Shown here piece after piece: positions 9,415 through 18,561 of a stretch of 64,000 nt of DNA. The DNA lies in contig NZ_LNNH01000012.1 in NCBI RefSeq assembly GCF_001542915.1, positions 416,718 to 480,717 of the forward strand. The letters run 5' to 3'. A program made the translations under genes and the position numbers. A model generated the notes under the pieces. It worked only from the letters and a program-made list of their open reading frames with translations. It was not told the origin of the DNA and did not search any database. The stretch's first letter is position 1; the number at the start of each line of letters is the position of its first letter. The DNA comes from Peribacillus simplex (GTDB lineage: Bacteria; Bacillota; Bacilli; Bacillales; DSM-1321).

Positions 9415-11229
9415 TCAGTACACATCACGTTGATAGCGTTTATTCTGTTGCATATCATCCAGGTAGGCCTGCGCATCGGCATGACTCATCCGACCTTCTT
9501 TTTCAATGATTCCAATCAACGTATGGTGGACGTCATGTGCCATGTTTTTCTCATCGCCGCAAATGTATATCGCCGCACCCTCCTGCAGCCAACGAAATAA
9601 TTCATCGCTATGCTCGAGCATCCGGTTTTGTACATACACTTTTTCATCCGTATCCCGCGAAAAGGCCACATCCATCTTTGTCAATGCTCCAGTTTCCAAC
9701 CACTTTTGCCATTCCGTCTGATAAAGGAAATCCGTCACGAAATGCTGATCACCGAAAAAGAGCCATGTTTTCCCGCTTGCTTCCGTTTCTTCGCGCTCCT
9801 GAATGAACGATCTGAAGGGCGCAACGCCCGTACCCGGTCCAATCATGATTATTGGTGTATTCCCATCAACGGGCTGCTTGAAGTTTTGATTATGCTGAAT
9901 GTATACGGGCAGCTTATCTCCTGGCTGTAATCGCTCGGCACATAAAATGGAGCAAACGCCCTTTCTTTCCCGCCCATGACTTTCATAGCGGACAGCTCCG
10001 ATTGTCAAATGCACTTCATCCGGATAAGCGGACAAGCTATTTGCAATGGAATAAAGGCGGGCTGGCATTTTTCTGAGAATGGAAACGAATTCTTGTGCCG
10101 ACCCGCCCCATGAGCCAAAATCACGGATAACATCAAGCAAATCCCTGCCTTTGCGATATTCCTTTAGTTTTGCTTCATTTTCAGGTGATACAAGCGCCTT
10201 TAACTCCTCACTACCTGAAATCGCAGCCGCCTGCTCAAGCAGTGACTTAGTTAAAACGGTTATGTCAAAGTTGGAGATGAGCGCTTCCCTGAACGGCTGG
10301 AGGTCTCCCTGCTTGTTGACCTTCACCATTTCTTCTGGATCCCAATCGAGTTCATGAAGGAGCATATCCACTAAAGCTGAATCATTCTGCGGATAAATAC
10401 CAAGGCTGTCGCCAGGTTGAAATGTAATTCCAGAGCCTTCAAGCGACAACTCGACATGACGCGTCTCCTTATTGGAGCCTCGGCCGTTCAAGTTGATATT
10501 TTCCAGCACTTCCGCCTTGAACGGATTCGTCCTCGAATATGTAGTTTCAGCCGTTTGTGCCAACGGTTCAATAACGGGTGAAACAGTATTGCCTTGCACC
10601 TTGCTTAAACTGGAAATGACGCCTTCGAGCCATTCGGCAGCCGGCTCATCATAATCAAGATCGCAGTCCATCCGCGGAAAAATCCTCGTGCCGCCAAGCT
10701 CTTCCAATCGCTTATCGAATTGTTTTCCCGTTTCACAAAAAAATTCATACGAGCTGTCACCAAGCGCCAATACAGAGAAGCGGAGATCATCAAGCCTTGA
10801 TGCCCGTCTGCCATGAAGAAACTCGTGGAAGGATATCGTGTTATCTGGCGGATCACCCTCACCATGTGTGCTAACGATTATTAGAAGATTCTCGACTTTT
10901 TTTAAATTATTCACCTTATAATCGCTCATGGATGATACCGTTACTTGAAAGTCTTTACCCTTGAGCGTTCTTGCGGCATTCTCGGCCACCCCTTGTGCAT
11001 TGCCGGTCTGTGAACCATATAGGATGGTAACTTCTTTTGATATTTTCTGGGCATCGGTTTGAGCTGCCGTCACCGGTTCAGCGACTGTATCTGGAATGGA
11101 AACTGACAGAGACGCAGCCAAATAACCGCTCAGCCAAACTTTTTGGTTTACTGTCAAGCCAGGCAGGAGATTGTTAAGAAGCTCTGCCTGTTCCTGATTA
11201 AAAGGACTGTTACTTACCTGAAGTTGCAC
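9415..11229 (-). CDS. cysJ: Sulfite reductase (NADPH) flavoprotein alpha subunit
   Basis: CysJ passes electrons from NADPH through FAD and FMN to CysI. The domain order is an N-terminal flavodoxin domain (FMN loop 'YGSQTGNAQG' near residue 75, 'STHGEGDPPDN'), then an FAD-binding ferredoxin-reductase domain ('ARLYSIANS', 'GVCSILCAERL') and an NADP-binding domain ('GPGTGVAPFRSF'), ending in the conserved 'RYQRDVY'. GTG at 11229 is chosen because GAGGTGG precedes it and the product then starts MQLQV like the B. subtilis protein. A GTG at 11238 overlaps that ribosome binding site. Confidence 0.97.
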   Translation of the reverse strand: MQLQVSNSPFNQEQAELLNNLLPGLTVNQKVWLSGYLAASLSVSIPDTVAEPVTAAQTDAQKISKEVTILYGSQTGNAQGVAENAARTLKGKDFQVTVSSMSDYKVNNLKKVENLLIIVSTHGEGDPPDNTISFHEFLHGRRASRLDDLRFSVLALGDSSYEFFCETGKQFDKRLEELGGTRIFPRMDCDLDYDEPAAEWLEGVISSLSKVQGNTVSPVIEPLAQTAETTYSRTNPFKAEVLENINLNGRGSNKETRHVELSLEGSGITFQPGDSLGIYPQNDSALVDMLLHELDWDPEEMVKVNKQGDLQPFREALISNFDITVLTKSLLEQAAAISGSEELKALVSPENEAKLKEYRKGRDLLDVIRDFGSWGGSAQEFVSILRKMPARLYSIANSLSAYPDEVHLTIGAVRYESHGRERKGVCSILCAERLQPGDKLPVYIQHNQNFKQPVDGNTPIIMIGPGTGVAPFRSFIQEREETEASGKTWLFFGDQHFVTDFLYQTEWQKWLETGALTKMDVAFSRDTDEKVYVQNRMLEHSDELFRWLQEGAAIYICGDEKNMAHDVHHTLIGIIEKEGRMSHADAQAYLDDMQQNKRYQRDVY

Positions 11230-11559
11230 GATTTCCACCTCACAAAGGAATATAAACTTATTTTAGTAGATTCTTATTTTCATTCACTCCATGAAATGAA
11301 TTAACTCTTTTACTCCTATCGATCAAGTCGGTTTTAAATGCAAAAAAATTTAGAAAGTTCAGTTCATACATGGAGGGAACTGGAATCGATAGGTTGCTGC
11401 CAAATGAACAATTGACGTAAATAAGGAAAATAGCCTGCTTTACCTATACTATTGTTAAAATAAGTTCTTCATAATACTTTACCTGAGTGCTCATCATTAG
11501 TAAAATATATATAATTTATTGCTACTATTAAGAATATTAATAATAGAGGGAGTATTCCG
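11230..11559. promoter_or_regulatory. Divergent control region cysJI / cysL
   Basis: This 330-bp AT-rich gap lies between divergently transcribed cysJ and cysL. In B. subtilis the equivalent gap carries the CysL-activated cysJI promoter and the cysL promoter. AT-rich dyads such as TATTGCTACTATTAAGAATA occur near 11518-11537, but I could not assign a definite LysR box or promoter. No gene is seen here. Confidence 0.45.
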
Positions 11560-12468
11560 ATGTATTATGATGCTTTAAAAACTTTTGTGACGCTTGTGGA
11601 AGTCAAGAATTTTACAAAAACTGCAGAAATTCTCCTTATGTCACAACCAAGTGTTAGTTTGCACGTAAAGAAATTGGAAGAAGAGTTCCAAACGAAATTA
11701 TTTCTTCGTTCACCTAAATTTTTAAAAGTCACCTTAACGGGCGAAATTCTCTACGAACGTGCTAAACAAATGATTACCATCTATGAACAGACCATCCAAG
11801 ACATTCAGGAACATGATAGGTCGATCAAAGGAGAGTTAAAAATTGGCGCAAGTTTTACGATTGGAGAATACATACTGCCATCACTGCTCATTGACCTTCA
11901 GAAGGATTATCCTGAACTTGAGCTTCAAGTTGTCATTGGAAACACGGAAGAAATCGTTAAGGCCGTTCGGTTATATAAAGTCGATATTGGTTTGATCGAA
12001 GGTCAAACCAATGAAAAAGAGCTCTCCGTACACCCGTTTATGCAAGATGAGTTATTCGTCGTTTCATCGAACGACCATGAGCTCGCATGCAAAACTGAGG
12101 TGGAAATTGCCGACCTGCATGACCAAGCATGGGTAACAAGGGAAGTCGGATCCGGCACGCGGGAATACCTTAACCATGTGATACGTTCAAATGGCCTGAA
12201 AATTAAATCGATGCTTACCATCAGCAGCAATCAAGGAATCAAGGAAACATTAATCAAACATGGAGGAGGTCTTGCCCTCCTCTCCCGAAGTGTCATAGAG
12301 CGCGATGTCCAAACCAAAATCCTTTCCACTATACCCTTGAAGAATGAATCCTTTAATAGGACGCTTTCCTATGTTTATTCTCCCATCATGGAAGATAAAA
12401 AGAATGTGAAGACCTTTATTAGGGAATTAAACCGAAAATGGCCTTTGAAAACGAGATCGGTTGATTAA
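11560..12468 (+). CDS. cysL: LysR-family activator of cysJI (CysL)
   Basis: A 302-aa LysR-type transcriptional regulator with an N-terminal winged helix-turn-helix (residues about 1-60, 'NFTKTAEILLMSQPSVSLHV') and a C-terminal periplasmic-binding-like effector domain. It is divergent from cysJI exactly as cysL (ywfK) is in B. subtilis, where the protein activates cysJI and represses itself. The assignment rests on the N-terminal sequence and synteny. ATG at 11560 follows AGAGGGAG. A strong hairpin follows the gene. Confidence 0.87.
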   Translation: MYYDALKTFVTLVEVKNFTKTAEILLMSQPSVSLHVKKLEEEFQTKLFLRSPKFLKVTLTGEILYERAKQMITIYEQTIQDIQEHDRSIKGELKIGASFTIGEYILPSLLIDLQKDYPELELQVVIGNTEEIVKAVRLYKVDIGLIEGQTNEKELSVHPFMQDELFVVSSNDHELACKTEVEIADLHDQAWVTREVGSGTREYLNHVIRSNGLKIKSMLTISSNQGIKETLIKHGGGLALLSRSVIERDVQTKILSTIPLKNESFNRTLSYVYSPIMEDKKNVKTFIRELNRKWPLKTRSVD

Positions 12469-12496
12469 TAGCATCATTCCTTCATTCTCCCTAACT

Positions 12497-12542
12497 CTAT
12501 AAAAGGCCATGGCAGGAGCATTTCTTCCATGGCCTTTTATAG
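12497..12542 (+). terminator. Terminator of cysL
   Basis: Perfect 16-bp stem CTATAAAAGGCCATGG / CCATGGCCTTTTATAG with a 14-nt loop, starting 29 nt after the cysL stop. There is no long T-tract after it, though the stem itself ends in TTTTATAG. Confidence 0.65.
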
Positions 12543-12660
12543 GATGCTTACCTAAACGGTGAATCGTGAATGACACCTTTCGCCTTACGTTTGGCTATTC
12601 TTCATTATGTATGTGCAAACCGCCCCGGTCCTGAACGGTTTTATGAATACAGGATTCCCT

Positions 12661-13577
12661 TCACCCTTCATACCGTTCCAGTAATTCAATGAACATTTGT
12701 ATGTGGATGTTATATTTTGCATATCGGCCTTTTCCATTTAAAAAATTTCCTGTCTATATGACCGGATACCCCATTTCCACAAGCATCGCCCGTTTCTCAT
12801 CCATGGCGTCCGCGGAAAAACCAATATGGTGGACTGCCTCTCCTAATGTGTCAAGATGTTCCCTCCATGTACTGGACGATTCGTCGGACCCGATCCATTC
12901 AAACTGGATTAAGGGCGTAACGATGAACGTATATCTTGCTTTCCCTTCAGTTGGTTGGCCTTTTTTAACTCACATTCGATATGTCGGCTGGTCCCGAATC
13001 GATGATGTCCTATTTTCCGATTCCCAACAACTTGCGGTCTGCTTCTGAAGCCGCATCCGAATCTCTTACAACAAACTTTCTACCTTATTTGTCCCTTATG
13101 GCGGCTGAATAGTTACCTCTTCATCGTTTTTCCAAGAAGTTTTCCGAGGCTCGGCACTCTCGAGCATTTCTACCAGCGTTTTGAGATCAGCTTGTGTATT
13201 TACATATACATCGTCGGTCACTTAAGTTGAATTCATCCGTTTGCCAAGCTGGATTTCCACCTTCATCCATGACGGGAACTCTCTTTTGAATAAAATCCAC
13301 TTCTAAAGCGATATGCTGAATTCCTCCCCTGCTTCATCGAGAAACTCCCGGATCGTTCCTGGATTTTCATCCGGTTCAATCAGCACAAATTGGACGGTTG
13401 GTAAATGCCCATTTAGATCTTGACTCCGTTGGCACACCCTTATAAATCACTTTTGAAACCGTACTGTCACCTGTCAAAAATGGTTCTGCCTTTTTTGTGC
13501 CACGCGGTTTGGAAAATGATAGATTGCAAGCCACGATATCTTTCACAACCAATCTTTCCCAATAGTGCTTCAGCCAT
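12661..13577 (-). pseudogene. Decayed VOC-superfamily (glyoxalase/dioxygenase-like) gene
   Basis: No intact frame exists, but the minus strand still encodes recognisable VOC-fold fragments in shifting frames. Near 12830-12915 it reads 'IQFEWIGSDESSSTWREHL' and 'GEAVHHIGFSADAMDEK', then an in-frame TAG, then 'GRYAKYNIHIQMFIELLERY' and a natural TGA at 12661-12663. Farther upstream are 'QFVLIEPDENPGTIREFLDE' and a start-like ATG at 13577 behind AAGGGGAATC. Two VOC domains, or two fused paralogues, seem to be present, broken by several frameshifts and stops. It follows the dihydrodiol dehydrogenase by about 40 bp and was probably the last gene of the aromatic operon. The ligand cannot be told. 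Confidence 0.75.
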
Positions 13578-13615
13578 TTGATTCCCCTTCTCTTAAACGT
13601 TATTCGATCATGAAC

Positions 13616-14404
13616 TCAGCCTAGTCCACGAACTGACAATCCACCATCGCTGGAAATGACCTCACCAGTAATTGCACGCGCTTCGTCCGATGCCAGGAGG
13701 ACATAAGCTGCTACATGATCTTCGGGCATCTGGGCCAGCTGAAGCGGGTTTCTTTTTTTAATGCTGCTGGCTTTCGTATCATTGTCAACGATTTTCACGA
13801 ATGGACGCAGTGGCGGAATGACCGACAATGCCGTCAGTGTGCCACCAGGAGCCACTGCATTTACCCGGATATTCGGAGCGAGTTCGAATGCAAGCTGGCG
13901 CATCAAGCCGATTTGGGCGTGCTTGCTTGCTGTGTACCAAACACCGCCGCCATCAGGATAGAAGCTTGCACCAGAAACGGTGAAAATGATGTTGCCGTTC
14001 GTTTTTTGAAGTTCCGCAAGTGCAGCCTTTGCTCCGAAGAAAGAGCCTTTGACATTAATATCAAGCAAAAAATCATAAGCTTCGGCCAGGGCATCCGGAG
14101 TGACATCGGCAAATTTCGCAAACCCATCGAAGACACCTGCATTCGCAATGAAAACATCAAGCTTGCCAAATTGCTCGACGGTGGCTTGCACCGCTTTTTC
14201 ATTGTCTTCATATTTACTTACATCTCCTTGGTTGATGAGAATGTCTTCCCCAAACTCCTCTTTCATTTTCTTCAGCGTTTCCACGGAGCGTCCAATGATG
14301 CTGACCTTTGCCCCTTCTTGTATGAATCGTCGCGTGACAGCTTCGCCTATGCCCGAATTGCCCCCGGTAACGAGCGCCACTTTGTCCTTTAACGCCATTG
14401 CCAT
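13616..14404 (-). CDS. SDR dehydrogenase, cis-dihydrodiol dehydrogenase type (BphB/HcaB-like)
   Basis: Probably rearomatises the cis-dihydrodiol made by the adjacent Rieske dioxygenase, yielding a catechol and NADH. The 262-aa short-chain dehydrogenase has the NAD motif 'TGGNSGIG' near residue 12, 'ANAGV' near 88 and catalytic YTASK. The 'VNAVAPGGT' and 'PEDHVAAYVLLASDEARAITGEV' segments resemble BphB/HcaB dihydrodiol dehydrogenases more than FabG. ATG at 14404 follows AAGGGGG. It is 21 nt downstream of the dioxygenase beta gene. The substrate ring is not known. Confidence 0.82.
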   Translation of the reverse strand: MAMALKDKVALVTGGNSGIGEAVTRRFIQEGAKVSIIGRSVETLKKMKEEFGEDILINQGDVSKYEDNEKAVQATVEQFGKLDVFIANAGVFDGFAKFADVTPDALAEAYDFLLDINVKGSFFGAKAALAELQKTNGNIIFTVSGASFYPDGGGVWYTASKHAQIGLMRQLAFELAPNIRVNAVAPGGTLTALSVIPPLRPFVKIVDNDTKASSIKKRNPLQLAQMPEDHVAAYVLLASDEARAITGEVISSDGGLSVRGLG

Positions 14405-14425
14405 TATGAATCCCCCTTCAATCAG

Positions 14426-14935
14426 TTATATGAAAATTGCAAGATTCCTAGTATTTATCGTTGTTTGGTCAACAATGAAAATCCGCTTGGAAAGCTTCCA
14501 GTTACCTTCTTCGAAGATGAATTCATCATTGCGTTCCCCAGAAATCAAATCATGTTTAATATCGGTGCTGCGGCTGCGATAGATGAGCAGATAGCTTTTC
14601 ACGACAGCTTTTTCACCTTCTACATAGTCTTTTACGCGTACATTGGAGACAAATCGCCGTGTTCTCGATGGCGGTATCTCAGCCCAGGCATAATCCGTTT
14701 TCAAGCGATCCACACGCAGCTTCAGCAGCTCGATGTCATCATTGAATGTGAACATGTCAGTGGAATAATCCGGACGTTCCACTCCTTCCTTGTTGATACG
14801 TACAGGCATTTGATAGCGAAGGCTGCGGTGCATAAGATCGAACCAATGATCAAATTCTATATCATCCAGCAATTGTGCTTCATCATATAACCATTGCTCA
14901 AATTGGCACTTAACCAGCATTTCTTCCATGTTCAT
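14426..14935 (-). CDS. Aromatic-ring-hydroxylating dioxygenase, beta (small) subunit
   Basis: A 169-aa SnoaL-like cone-shaped structural subunit of a Rieske non-heme iron oxygenase, expected to form alpha3beta3 with the product of the next gene upstream. Typical pieces are the N-terminal 'FEQWLYDEAQLLDDIEFDHW' helix and 'RTRRFVSNVRV' near residue 98. GGAGGAGG precedes the ATG. It lies 21 nt after the alpha gene. Beta subunits are mostly structural and carry no metal. Confidence 0.92.
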   Translation of the reverse strand: MNMEEMLVKCQFEQWLYDEAQLLDDIEFDHWFDLMHRSLRYQMPVRINKEGVERPDYSTDMFTFNDDIELLKLRVDRLKTDYAWAEIPPSRTRRFVSNVRVKDYVEGEKAVVKSYLLIYRSRSTDIKHDLISGERNDEFIFEEGNWKLSKRIFIVDQTTINTRNLAIFI

Positions 14936-14956
14936 TTCCCTTCCTCCTCCCTCTTA

Positions 14957-16258
14957 TCATTTCGTCATCAATTCCAGCCAGTATTTGTAGAAATTCCGCT
15001 GGCTCGCTTCCGTGAATTTATCATCATAAGCAACCCCGGGTCCTACGAATTCAACAGGTTCCCGGTGAAGGCCCATTGTATAGTTATAAGTAAGATTCTT
15101 AAGGAAAGGCATCGGGCCTTGAGCGGCTTCCGTGATATCCGTAAACACCTCCGTATCATCTTGTTCAAAAATACCGGAGGGGCTGAACGTCAGGATAAAA
15201 GAATCCCTTGAACGGTCCTTCCAATCTTGTGAGGCGTTTTTTTCAACGAGCATCCAAGCGATCACTTCCATCTTATTGTGACCGATCGGCCGCCACATTC
15301 GGACAGAGGTGTTTGAGATGAACTGGTCTTTGATTTTTGTATGGGAAATTAAAAAAGACAGGTTCGGGAAAACGTTTCCAATCATGTTCTTCAAGTTCGA
15401 TAATACTCCGTATTGTTCTACAGACAAATTGCTTTTAAATTCTGCCTTCAATTCTTCAGGGAATGCAAAGTCCGGATTGGGCGTTCCCAAGTTAAGGCCA
15501 TGTCCATTTTCGGTATGGATTTGGAAACCGCGCTTCGAATAAGTTGCACTCGGCACCATCCCCAGTTTTGCTATCGAACCGTGTGTAACCATCGTGTGAT
15601 AGGAATCACCAACGAAATTATCGGACCCCACCTTCCAATTGGAACTCACGACAAATCGTTGAGGGACTCCGATCACTTCCATTTCTGCCCGGCCGACAAG
15701 GATATCCAAATACCATCTGATATCTCCGAGAAAATCTTCAAGCGGCTCTGCATCCTCATTCCAGGTCCCGAACAAAAGGCCCTTGTAAGATTCAAGTTTG
15801 ACTTTGTGCAAACCCATCGTTGTGCGGTCAAGCGTCCCGCCGTAAATGTCCTTTTGCAGCGGAACCCCCACAAGCTCACCTGTGTTCTTGAAATTAAATC
15901 CATGATAAGGACATGTAAACATCGACTTGTTCCCTTTATCAGCCCGGCAAAGCTTCATTCCACGGTGCGTGCACATATTATAAAATGCCCGTATTTCCCC
16001 TTCACCATCACGAGTGATGATCAGTGAGTAACCAGCAAGTTCACGGGTCATGAAGTCTCCTTTGTTGGGAACTTCAGATTCATGGCCGACAAAAACCCAG
16101 GTTTTCAAAAACACTTTTTCGTGTTCGATTTCATACACCTTTGGATCGCCAAGGAGATAGGCAGGTATAACTCCTTCCTCTGGTTTGACCGTATCGTATA
16201 AATGGTTTACCACTTGCCGCTTGGACATTTCTTCCAATGGTTTATCCGTTTTAATCAT
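14957..16258 (-). CDS. Aromatic-ring-hydroxylating dioxygenase, alpha (large) subunit, Rieske type
   Basis: Catalytic subunit that adds O2 to an aromatic ring to give a cis-dihydrodiol. From ATG at 16258 (behind GAAAGGAGAG) it is 433 aa; the longer frame to 16318 has no ribosome site and would overlap the previous gene. The Rieske [2Fe-2S] ligands are CTH...CPYH (about residues 90-112). The mononuclear-iron site is NFVGDSYHTMVTH (D..H....H), with an acidic partner in 'QDDTEVFTDI' near the C-terminus. No ferredoxin or ferredoxin reductase gene is adjacent, so electrons must come from elsewhere. Family members act on benzoate-, phenylpropionate-, cumate- or biphenyl-like substrates; I cannot choose among them. 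Confidence 0.95.
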   Translation of the reverse strand: MIKTDKPLEEMSKRQVVNHLYDTVKPEEGVIPAYLLGDPKVYEIEHEKVFLKTWVFVGHESEVPNKGDFMTRELAGYSLIITRDGEGEIRAFYNMCTHRGMKLCRADKGNKSMFTCPYHGFNFKNTGELVGVPLQKDIYGGTLDRTTMGLHKVKLESYKGLLFGTWNEDAEPLEDFLGDIRWYLDILVGRAEMEVIGVPQRFVVSSNWKVGSDNFVGDSYHTMVTHGSIAKLGMVPSATYSKRGFQIHTENGHGLNLGTPNPDFAFPEELKAEFKSNLSVEQYGVLSNLKNMIGNVFPNLSFLISHTKIKDQFISNTSVRMWRPIGHNKMEVIAWMLVEKNASQDWKDRSRDSFILTFSPSGIFEQDDTEVFTDITEAAQGPMPFLKNLTYNYTMGLHREPVEFVGPGVAYDDKFTEASQRNFYKYWLELMTK

Positions 16259-16299
16259 ACTTTTTCTCTCCTTTCGATAGGCTTTCAGTCCATTTTTCA

Positions 16300-17085
16300 T
16301 TATCCGATTTGAACGCATTTTTCGTTGTTTTGCAGCGTCGCCAAAACACTTAGTGCCGCAAGATAACTGGTTTTCGGATTATTGGGCAACGGTTCGTTTT
16401 CCACTTCAAGCTTCAGTTTCCCGAACGAGCCAGTCGCTTCGATCAAATGAATGTTTTTCACCACATTGGGATCGGCAATGATTTTCACTTTCGTACGCTC
16501 TGATCCAAGTCCGGCCAAAGACAAAACGATCGCAACATTGATATTTCTCGGAAACTGCTTGATGGCCTCTGCAGCAGAACCAACAAATAACACTTTTTCG
16601 TTTGCCAATGATGAACATGCCGGCAATGCGCTTGGCGGTTTTCTCGTGGTGATGGAGACGGTTTCAAGTCCATTCATGGCATTTGCCGATTTAAGGATAT
16701 CAAGACCTCCGATCGCACCTGACGGAAGGAAAAGCTGAACGTTATTCATTTGGCAAAGCTTGTTCGCGTTTTCGGCAAAATCAGGATCAGCCATCGCCCC
16801 GATACTGCTTAGCAAAAGGTCCTTGCCGCTTTTCAGCACATTCAATCCGTAATCCTTCGCAGCTTCAACCGTCGCTGCTTCAATGATTAAATCGACATCC
16901 GATTTCAGGATTGCATCGACATCCCCATACGCCTTTGCCTTGAATTCATCAGATAGTGGGGCAGCGATTTCTTCACGGCGTGCATAGATCGCAACGATTT
17001 TGCTGCCGGGAAGAAGTCCGTCTTCATTTATTGCTTGAAGCAGAAATTTCCCGATATTTCCGCATCCGATTAAACCCAATCTCAT
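16300..17085 (-). CDS. Aspartate dehydrogenase-like protein (DUF108/NadX family)
   Basis: A 261-aa NAD(P)-binding oxidoreductase with an N-terminal Rossmann fold (GCGNIG, residues 7-12) and the DUF108 aspartate-dehydrogenase C-terminal domain ('SGAIGGLDILKSANA', 'ITTRKPPSALP'). Family members oxidise L-aspartate to iminoaspartate. Here the neighbours are aromatic catabolism genes, so the real substrate may be another amino or aldehyde compound. It sits between the aldehyde dehydrogenase (16 nt upstream) and the dioxygenase alpha gene. No nadA or nadC genes are near, which argues against an NAD biosynthesis role. Confidence 0.8.
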   Translation of the reverse strand: MRLGLIGCGNIGKFLLQAINEDGLLPGSKIVAIYARREEIAAPLSDEFKAKAYGDVDAILKSDVDLIIEAATVEAAKDYGLNVLKSGKDLLLSSIGAMADPDFAENANKLCQMNNVQLFLPSGAIGGLDILKSANAMNGLETVSITTRKPPSALPACSSLANEKVLFVGSAAEAIKQFPRNINVAIVLSLAGLGSERTKVKIIADPNVVKNIHLIEATGSFGKLKLEVENEPLPNNPKTSYLAALSVLATLQNNEKCVQIG

Positions 17086-17101
17086 GTCATTTCATCCTTC
17101 C

Positions 17102-18547
17102 TCAATCAGCAAACCCGTAAGAGTCTGCAAAGAATTCAAGTCCGCAATGTTTTGTTTCCCGGGAGACACCGCTTTCTTTTAAGCCAGGGAAATCAAGGGC
17201 CAAATCACTGAACACCGTATGATTGTTATGAAAGACCGCTCCAGCTTCCAGGCGATCTGCCAATTTAATGGCTACTTCCACGTTCTCTGTCCAAACGGAT
17301 GCACGCAGGCCAAACTCACTGTCATTCGCAAGCCTTATGGCTTCTTCCTCTTCATTGAAGGGGATGATGGGGATGATCGGTCCGAATTGCTCGACCCGTA
17401 CCAATTCGCTCTGCTGATTGACGCCTGTTACAAGGGACGGGAGCATATAGTAGCCAGCATCCCACGTTTCCGGATTGAGTTGAATGCCAGTCGTGATGAT
17501 GTTTCCGCCTGCATTGGCCGTACGCTCGATCAAGCCTTGCACGAAATCGAATTGTGCCTTATTATTCAACGGTCCCATGGTTACGTCAGGCTGAATGCCA
17601 TCACCGACCACCACCCTGCTAAACTCTTTGGTTAGCTTTCCAACAACCTCATCATGTCGTGATGAATGGACATACACTCGCTTAACCGCAGAACATACTT
17701 GGCCGGAAGCCCGTAAAATCCCCATTCTCAAACGTTGGATCGCCGCTTCATCCAAATTGGCATCTTCCATGATTAACGCCGGATCATTCCCTCCGAGTTC
17801 CATATATACGTTCTGCAGCTTCGGCGCCGATTTCTTCATGATTTCCTTTCCGGTTTCTGTACTCCCGACGAATGCCACTGTCCGGACACGGGAATCGGAA
17901 CAAACCAAATCCCCAATCACTTTTCCTGAACCTGTCACTATATTGATGACTCCCGGGGGAAAATGTTCAGCCACGACTTTTAAGCAGGTCATGATCGTCA
18001 GCGGGCAATTCGTGGCAGGTTTCACGATAACGGCATTGCCTGCCAAAACAGCAGGTATCACCCGTTTGAAGGTTAATATCATCGGGGAATTCCATGGCGT
18101 GATAATGGCCGTGACCCCTCTCGCCCTTCTTCTGATTTGGACTTTTTGTTTACCTGCAACCTCTTCTGGTTTCCACCAATTCAGCAGCTCTGCTGCACAG
18201 CCCCTCATGACTTCCACACACCGTACCAAGTCTTTTTTAGCTTCAACAAGTGTTTTGCCATTTTCCCGTACAAACATTGTAACATTTTCCTCGATAATTT
18301 TTTCCAATTCAACCGCAGCAGCATTCATCCGGTCAGCCCGGTCGCTCACATCCGAGCGTGACCATGTATCAAAGGCCTTTTCTGCCACTTCAATTGCTTC
18401 ATTCACGGTGTCCCCAGAACATATTGCCACTTGCCCTACAACTTCAGAAGTGTTTGCAGGATTGATTACCCCCACTTTTTCCCCTTGTTCTATCCATGCT
18501 CCATCAATTAGGCATTTACCTGAAACAAATGGGTATGTCGAAATCAT
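17102..18547 (-). CDS. NAD(P)-dependent aldehyde dehydrogenase
   Basis: Oxidises an aldehyde to a carboxylate. It has the ALDH fold with 'ITPWNSPMILTFKRVIPA' near 145, the cofactor loop 'FVGSTETGKEI', the general-base Glu in MELGGND and nucleophilic Cys in 'ASGQVCSAV'. ATG at 18547 (behind GGGGGACC) is preferred over ATG at 18565, which overlaps the previous stop as ATGA but lacks a ribosome site. About 481 aa, normal length. It lies directly after the TPP enzyme, so it may oxidise the aldehyde that enzyme releases. Inference only. Confidence 0.9.
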   Translation of the reverse strand: MISTYPFVSGKCLIDGAWIEQGEKVGVINPANTSEVVGQVAICSGDTVNEAIEVAEKAFDTWSRSDVSDRADRMNAAAVELEKIIEENVTMFVRENGKTLVEAKKDLVRCVEVMRGCAAELLNWWKPEEVAGKQKVQIRRRARGVTAIITPWNSPMILTFKRVIPAVLAGNAVIVKPATNCPLTIMTCLKVVAEHFPPGVINIVTGSGKVIGDLVCSDSRVRTVAFVGSTETGKEIMKKSAPKLQNVYMELGGNDPALIMEDANLDEAAIQRLRMGILRASGQVCSAVKRVYVHSSRHDEVVGKLTKEFSRVVVGDGIQPDVTMGPLNNKAQFDFVQGLIERTANAGGNIITTGIQLNPETWDAGYYMLPSLVTGVNQQSELVRVEQFGPIIPIIPFNEEEEAIRLANDSEFGLRASVWTENVEVAIKLADRLEAGAVFHNNHTVFSDLALDFPGLKESGVSRETKHCGLEFFADSYGFAD

Positions 18548-18561
18548 TCTAAGGTCCCCCA

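Noticed and set aside
12689..13048. 119-codon plus-strand frame
   Set aside because: The minus strand of this stretch carries recognisable VOC fragments, so the plus frame is incidental.
13715..14392. 225-codon frame on the plus strand
   Set aside because: It is the antisense shadow of the dihydrodiol dehydrogenase; no family resemblance or ribosome site.
15413..16027. 204-codon plus-strand frame
   Set aside because: It is the antisense of the Rieske alpha subunit; no independent coding evidence.
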